Source of the DNA: Alphaproteobacteria bacterium
GTDB lineage: Bacteria; Pseudomonadota; Alphaproteobacteria; UBA8366; GCA-2717185
NCBI GenBank assembly: GCA_012103325.1
Contig: WLWY01000015.1
Location: 62,001 to 126,000 of the forward strand
DNA length: 64,000 bases
Direction: 5' to 3'
This document shows, one piece after another, positions 60,487 through 64,000 of the stretch. A program made the position numbers and the translations under genes. Each line of letters begins with the position of its first letter. Within the stretch, counting starts at the first letter, position 1. The notes under the pieces were generated by a model. It was not told the DNA's origin. It made no database searches and saw only the letters and a program-made list of their open reading frames with translations.

Positions 60487-61059
60487 ATGAATGTATGGCG
60501 CTCTCTCTTGATCGAGCGTTTATCCGAAATCATTGACCACCGGCGAGGAGAACAAAATGCCGCGAAAGCGGCGGCAAAGCCCATCGAAGACGCTGTCGCG
60601 GCGGGCAAACAGACCATCGAGCAGGCCGTTAAGGCTTCCACCGAAAACTATGAGCAGGCCATCGCGATGAGTAAGGAACAGGTTGAAAACGCCAGTAACG
60701 CCGTTTTCCGCGGCTATGACGATTTCGCCACCATGAACAAGCTAGGTGTCGAGGCCTTTTTGAAGGCAGGAAATATCTGGGCCAAGGGGTATGAAGATCT
60801 TGGTAAAGCTTATGTTTCCTTCGCACAGGAATCCGCCGAGCGTGGCACCGAAGTCGCAAAGGCGGTTATGAAGGCCAAGACCCTTCAGGACGTGATTGAC
60901 GTTCAGACAGATTTCGCCAAACAGCGATTCGACCATATGGTCGCGGAAGGGACGAAAATGTCGGAGCTTTCTGCGAAAGTGGCGACCGAAGCCATGCAGC
61001 CGCTTCAAAAGCAGTTTGACAGTGCGGTTTCCAAGATGGTGAAGCCGACTGCAATCTGA
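60487..61059 (+). CDS. Phasin family protein, apparent frame break at its start
   Basis: Granule-coat protein of polyhydroxyalkanoate inclusions. The body is all helical and amphipathic: AAKPIEDAVAAGKQTIEQAV, NYEQAIAMSKEQVENASNAVFRGYDDFATMNK, then AYVSFAQESAERGTEVAKAVM and VIDVQTDFAKQRFD. A strong ribosome site (GAGGAG at 60545) precedes ATG 60557, but that ATG is one base out of frame with the phasin body; ATG-GCC-GCG-AAA would be expected where ATGCCGCGAAA is seen. The only in-frame ATG is at 60487, with a poor site and an atypical N-terminus. Either a real 1-base deletion or a sequence error. Confidence 0.85.
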   Translation: MNVWRSLLIERLSEIIDHRRGEQNAAKAAAKPIEDAVAAGKQTIEQAVKASTENYEQAIAMSKEQVENASNAVFRGYDDFATMNKLGVEAFLKAGNIWAKGYEDLGKAYVSFAQESAERGTEVAKAVMKAKTLQDVIDVQTDFAKQRFDHMVAEGTKMSELSAKVATEAMQPLQKQFDSAVSKMVKPTAI

Positions 61060-61095
61060 CCGTATTATGCGCCCCTGAGGCGCTTGCTTGATCAT

Positions 61096-61128
61096 ACGGC
61101 CCGGCGGAATATTCCGCCGGGCCGTTTT
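61096..61128 (+). terminator. Intrinsic terminator of the phasin gene
   Basis: Perfect 15-bp stem (61096-61110 with 61111-61125) rich in GGCCCGGCGG, followed by TTTT, 37 bases after the phasin stop. With no unpaired bases drawn, the apical AATATT would open as the loop. Confidence 0.92.
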
Positions 61129-61250
61129 GCTATGGTATTCATGCCCGGACGCGAGAGGGCCGAATTTCAAAGAAGTTTGAGATAATCCCTTTTCCGGCGG
61201 CTTTGGAATCCAATATTATGACGGTGCGATAGATGCTAGCGTGTAAGGCA

Positions 61251-61580
61251 ATGAGCGAGCAGAATAACGACACCGGTGGCGACGGCGTTCAGACCGGCGT
61301 GGTTGTGAAGACCAAACCGAAGACGAAGAAGCCGTCGATGTATAAAGTGTTAATGCTGAATGACGACTATACGCCTATGGAATTCGTCGTTCACGTACTG
61401 GAGCGGTTTTTCAACAAAGGCCAAGAGGAAGCGACGAAAATTATGCTCCACGTACACCAAAGAGGGGTCGGCATCTGTGGCGTATTTACGTATGAAGTAG
61501 CGGAAACCAAAGTGAACAGGGTGATGGATTTTGCCAGGAAGCATCACCATCCGTTGCAGTGCACCCTGGAAAAGGACTGA
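61251..61580 (+). CDS. clpS: ATP-dependent Clp protease adaptor ClpS
   Basis: N-end-rule adaptor, ~109 aa, which delivers substrates with bulky N-terminal residues to ClpAP. Flexible N-terminus (SEQNNDTGGDGVQTG), then PSMYKVLMLNDDYTPMEFVV with the NDDYTPM binding pocket, FFNKGQEEATKIMLHVHQRG and GVFTYEVAETKV. Start ATG 61251 (AAGG just upstream); ATG 61233 is an alternative. ClpA follows after 8 bp. Confidence 0.96.
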   Translation: MSEQNNDTGGDGVQTGVVVKTKPKTKKPSMYKVLMLNDDYTPMEFVVHVLERFFNKGQEEATKIMLHVHQRGVGICGVFTYEVAETKVNRVMDFARKHHHPLQCTLEKD

Positions 61581-61588
61581 GAGGCCTC

Positions 61589-63907
61589 GTGTTATCGCGT
61601 AACCTGGAAGAAAGCCTGCATCGTGCCATAGCGCTCGCGAGTGAGCGGCGCCATGAATATGCCACTTTGGAGCACCTGCTCTTCGCTCTGACAGAAGACC
61701 GGGACGCCGTTGCCGTGCTGCGTGCGTGCGGTGTCGACATCGAAAAGCTGCAGAAGGAACTGAGTGAGTATCTCGACGGCGAACTTGAGATGCTGATCGC
61801 GACCCTTGTGGAGGATCCGAAACCGACTGCCGGCTTCCAACGTGTGCTGCAGCGTGCTGCGATCCATGTTCAGTCGTCCGGCCGTGAAGAGGTGACGGGC
61901 GCGAATGTTCTGGTCGCGATGTTCTCGGAGCGGGAGAGCCACGCTGTTTACTACCTGCAGGCGCAAGACATGACGCGTTTCGATGCGGTGAATTATATCA
62001 GTCACGGCATCGCGAAAGTACCGGGCGAGACGGAGCAGCCGGGTGTCAGCGGCGCGGATGAAGATTCGGCTGCGGAAAAGGTCAACAAGAAAGGCAACGA
62101 AGCACTCGACGCCTATTGCGTCGACCTCAATCAGAAAGCGCGTGATGGCAAGATCGACCCGTTGATTGGGCGGAATACAGAAATCGACCGGACCATTCAG
62201 GTGCTGTGCCGGCGGACCAAGAACAATCCGCTTTATGTCGGTGATCCCGGCGTTGGCAAGACGGCAATCGCCGAAGGGCTGGCGCGCCGCATCATCAATG
62301 GCGAAGTACCCAATGTGCTACAAAACGCGACGATCCACGCGCTCGACATGGGCGCGCTGCTTGCGGGAACGCGGTATCGCGGCGACTTCGAGGAACGGCT
62401 CAAAGCGGTTATCAAGGAACTTGAGGAAGAGGAAGGCGCGGTTCTTTTCATCGATGAAATCCACACCGTGATCGGCGCCGGTGCGACCAGCGGTGGCGCG
62501 ATGGATGCATCGAATCTGTTGAAACCTGCCCTGCAGAGCGGCAGCCTGCGCTGTATCGGCTCCACGACCTACAAGGAATTCCGCAACCATTTCGAAAAGG
62601 ACCGTGCACTGGTTCGCCGGTTCCAGAAGATCGATGTCAGCGAGCCCTCGGTTGCCGATACAATCAAGATTCTGCAAGGTCTGAAGCCATACTACGAAGA
62701 GCATCATAAAGTCCGCTATACGGGGGAAGCGCTACGGACGGCCGTGGATCTTGCGGCGAAATACATCAACGACCGCAAACTGCCCGATAAGGCGATCGAC
62801 GTTATCGACGAGGTCGGCGCGTCGCAGATGCTGTTGCCAGAGTCGAAACGGAAGAAGACGATCGGCGTTAAAGATGTCGAAGCCGTGGTCGCGATGATGG
62901 CGCGCATTCCGCCGAAACAGGTCTCGCGCAACGACCGCGCCTCGCTGGAAAGCCTGGAGCGGGATCTGAAGACGGTTGTGTTCGGTCAGGACAAGGCGAT
63001 CGGTGCCCTTTCTACGGCGATAAAGATGTCGCGTGCTGGCCTGCGAGAGCCCGAAAAGCCAATCGGTTGCTATCTGTTCTCGGGGCCGACCGGTGTCGGC
63101 AAGACCGAAGTGGCACGCCAGCTATCGATGACGATGGGCATTGAGCTGACGCGATTCGATATGTCGGAATATATGGAGCGACATACCGTTTCCCGCCTGC
63201 TTGGGGCACCGCCAGGTTATGTCGGTTTCGATCAGGGCGGTCTTTTGACGGATGCGATCGATCAGCATCCGCATAGTGTGCTTTTGCTCGACGAAATCGA
63301 GAAGGCGCATCCTGATCTGTTCAATGTGCTGCTGCAGGTCATGGATCATGGAAAGCTGACAGATCACAACGGCAAGTCGGTTGATTTCCGCAATGTAATC
63401 CTGATCATGACGACCAACGCGGGGGCCGTTGATTTGGCCAAGCCGGCGATCGGTTTTGCACGGGACGAGCGTATCGGGGATGACGAAGAAGCCATCAACC
63501 GGATGTTCTCACCGGAGTTTCGTAACAGACTTGACGCGGTTATCGGATTCGCCGCCTTGTCGCTTGATGTGGTGCATCGTGTTGTCGATAAGTTCATTAT
63601 GGAGCTCGAAGGCCAGCTTGCCGACCGCAACGTGACCATCGAGCTGGACGAGGAGGCGCGCGCGTGGATCGCAGACAAGGGCTACGATCCAAAATTCGGT
63701 GCAAGGCCGCTGGCGCGCGTGATCCAAGAAAATATCAAGAAGCCGCTTGCCGAGGAACTTTTGTTCGGAGAGCTTGCCAAAGGCGGAAACGTTCGGGTGG
63801 TGCTCGAGGACGGCAAGCTCAGTTTCTCCTTCACGTCGTCCAAGCCGGGTGGCGGGTCGCGGTCGAAACCAGGCAAGAAGAAGGTTCCCGTACTGATCGA
63901 AACCTGA
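61589..63907 (+). CDS. clpA: ATP-dependent Clp protease ATP-binding subunit ClpA
   Basis: Hsp100 unfoldase that feeds proteins to ClpP. ~772 aa. N-domain with SLHRAIALASERRHEYATLEHLL; first AAA+ module with GDPGVGKTAIAEGLA (~218) and VLFIDEIHTVIGAG; second with GPTGVGKTEVARQL (~500) and VLLLDEIEKAHPDLFN; C-terminal GYDPKFGARPLARVIQ sensor-2 region; basic tail. GTG 61589 is chosen as start: GAGAGG precedes it and MLSRNLEESLHRAI matches the family. An in-frame ATG at 61559 lies in clpS. Confidence 0.97.
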   Translation: MLSRNLEESLHRAIALASERRHEYATLEHLLFALTEDRDAVAVLRACGVDIEKLQKELSEYLDGELEMLIATLVEDPKPTAGFQRVLQRAAIHVQSSGREEVTGANVLVAMFSERESHAVYYLQAQDMTRFDAVNYISHGIAKVPGETEQPGVSGADEDSAAEKVNKKGNEALDAYCVDLNQKARDGKIDPLIGRNTEIDRTIQVLCRRTKNNPLYVGDPGVGKTAIAEGLARRIINGEVPNVLQNATIHALDMGALLAGTRYRGDFEERLKAVIKELEEEEGAVLFIDEIHTVIGAGATSGGAMDASNLLKPALQSGSLRCIGSTTYKEFRNHFEKDRALVRRFQKIDVSEPSVADTIKILQGLKPYYEEHHKVRYTGEALRTAVDLAAKYINDRKLPDKAIDVIDEVGASQMLLPESKRKKTIGVKDVEAVVAMMARIPPKQVSRNDRASLESLERDLKTVVFGQDKAIGALSTAIKMSRAGLREPEKPIGCYLFSGPTGVGKTEVARQLSMTMGIELTRFDMSEYMERHTVSRLLGAPPGYVGFDQGGLLTDAIDQHPHSVLLLDEIEKAHPDLFNVLLQVMDHGKLTDHNGKSVDFRNVILIMTTNAGAVDLAKPAIGFARDERIGDDEEAINRMFSPEFRNRLDAVIGFAALSLDVVHRVVDKFIMELEGQLADRNVTIELDEEARAWIADKGYDPKFGARPLARVIQENIKKPLAEELLFGELAKGGNVRVVLEDGKLSFSFTSSKPGGGSRSKPGKKKVPVLIET

Positions 63908-64000
63908 TCGGCCGCATTCCGTATCTGGTTGACGTCGCGGCGGAAATCCATTGGAGTTCAACCAATGGGTGAGACCTCTTTCACGTTTAGAAAATTGGAC

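Noticed and set aside
63948..63968. CCATTGG...CCAATGG inverted repeat after clpA
   Set aside because: Seven pairs, no T run, and the window ends 32 bases later; too weak to call a terminator.

Overview
The window is about 64 kb of GC-rich DNA from an alphaproteobacterium, most likely a free-living member of the Rhodospirillales or a relative. The order is inferred from gene content, not proven. Supporting genes include the ParA-like division-site ATPase MipZ, a DUF2336 protein, split glyQ/glyS, pyruvate phosphate dikinase, a phasin, clpS-clpA, two TRAP uptake systems and several 3-oxoacid/CoA and aromatic catabolism genes. Most genes look intact and chromosomal; three insertion sequences and one wrecked gene mark the plastic parts.

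Layout. 1-5.3 kb: end of a class III aminotransferase, then a TAXI-type TRAP transporter (binding protein, fused permease) with a universal stress protein. 5.4-11.6 kb: mostly unknown or small proteins (FGE-sulfatase domain protein, rhodanese, DUF2336, 2TM, CBS-BON, an odd membrane protein). 11.6-15.2 kb: a second, DctPQM-type TRAP operon. 15.5-20.3 kb: tRNA-Pro(CGG), an SMP-30 hydrolase, a lone fliG, and a gentisate-forming and gentisate-cleaving gene pair. 20.4-28.9 kb: ispG, desaturase, hydrolase, TauD-type dioxygenase, polyprenyl diphosphate synthase, a DUF2007-methyltransferase fusion, an IS5-family element and a signal peptide peptidase. 29.1-39.8 kb: IS4-family element, glyQ, glyS, ppdK, and a dihydropyrimidinase-like pseudogene split by an IS66 element. 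39.8-43.5 kb: a translationally coupled glycan cluster (GT9, GT4, asparagine synthase). 43.7-52.3 kb: YgfZ, a membrane-bound class III cyclase, thiolase, AcuI-like reductase, acyl-CoA synthetase, SDR and a lipoprotein. 52.4-55 kb: mipZ, a VWA protein and a DnaJ protein. 55.1-58.7 kb: galU-ugd-phosphomannomutase, supplying sugar nucleotides. 58.9-64 kb: DD-carboxypeptidase with SPOR domain, phasin, clpS and clpA.

The most unusual content is between the genes. Three copies of a ~270-bp element (7083-7350, 23389-23674, 54015-54286) share one architecture: a long outer stem enclosing two long hairpins separated by a GCCCTTYGGG linker. Their arm sequences are almost entirely different, yet arm pairing is kept, while the apical loops and linker are conserved. 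All three read in the same sense as the gene whose stop codon lies in the first arm. A second, unrelated two-hairpin family (28905, 49086, 58746, and a likely remnant near 10684) also starts on the stop codon of the gene upstream. Two further palindromic families (C at 26663 and 34082; D at 31775) are present, and two of the three insertion sequences sit inside palindromic DNA. This looks like a system of structured 3'-end repeats that end genes or shape the ends of transcripts, possibly mobile.
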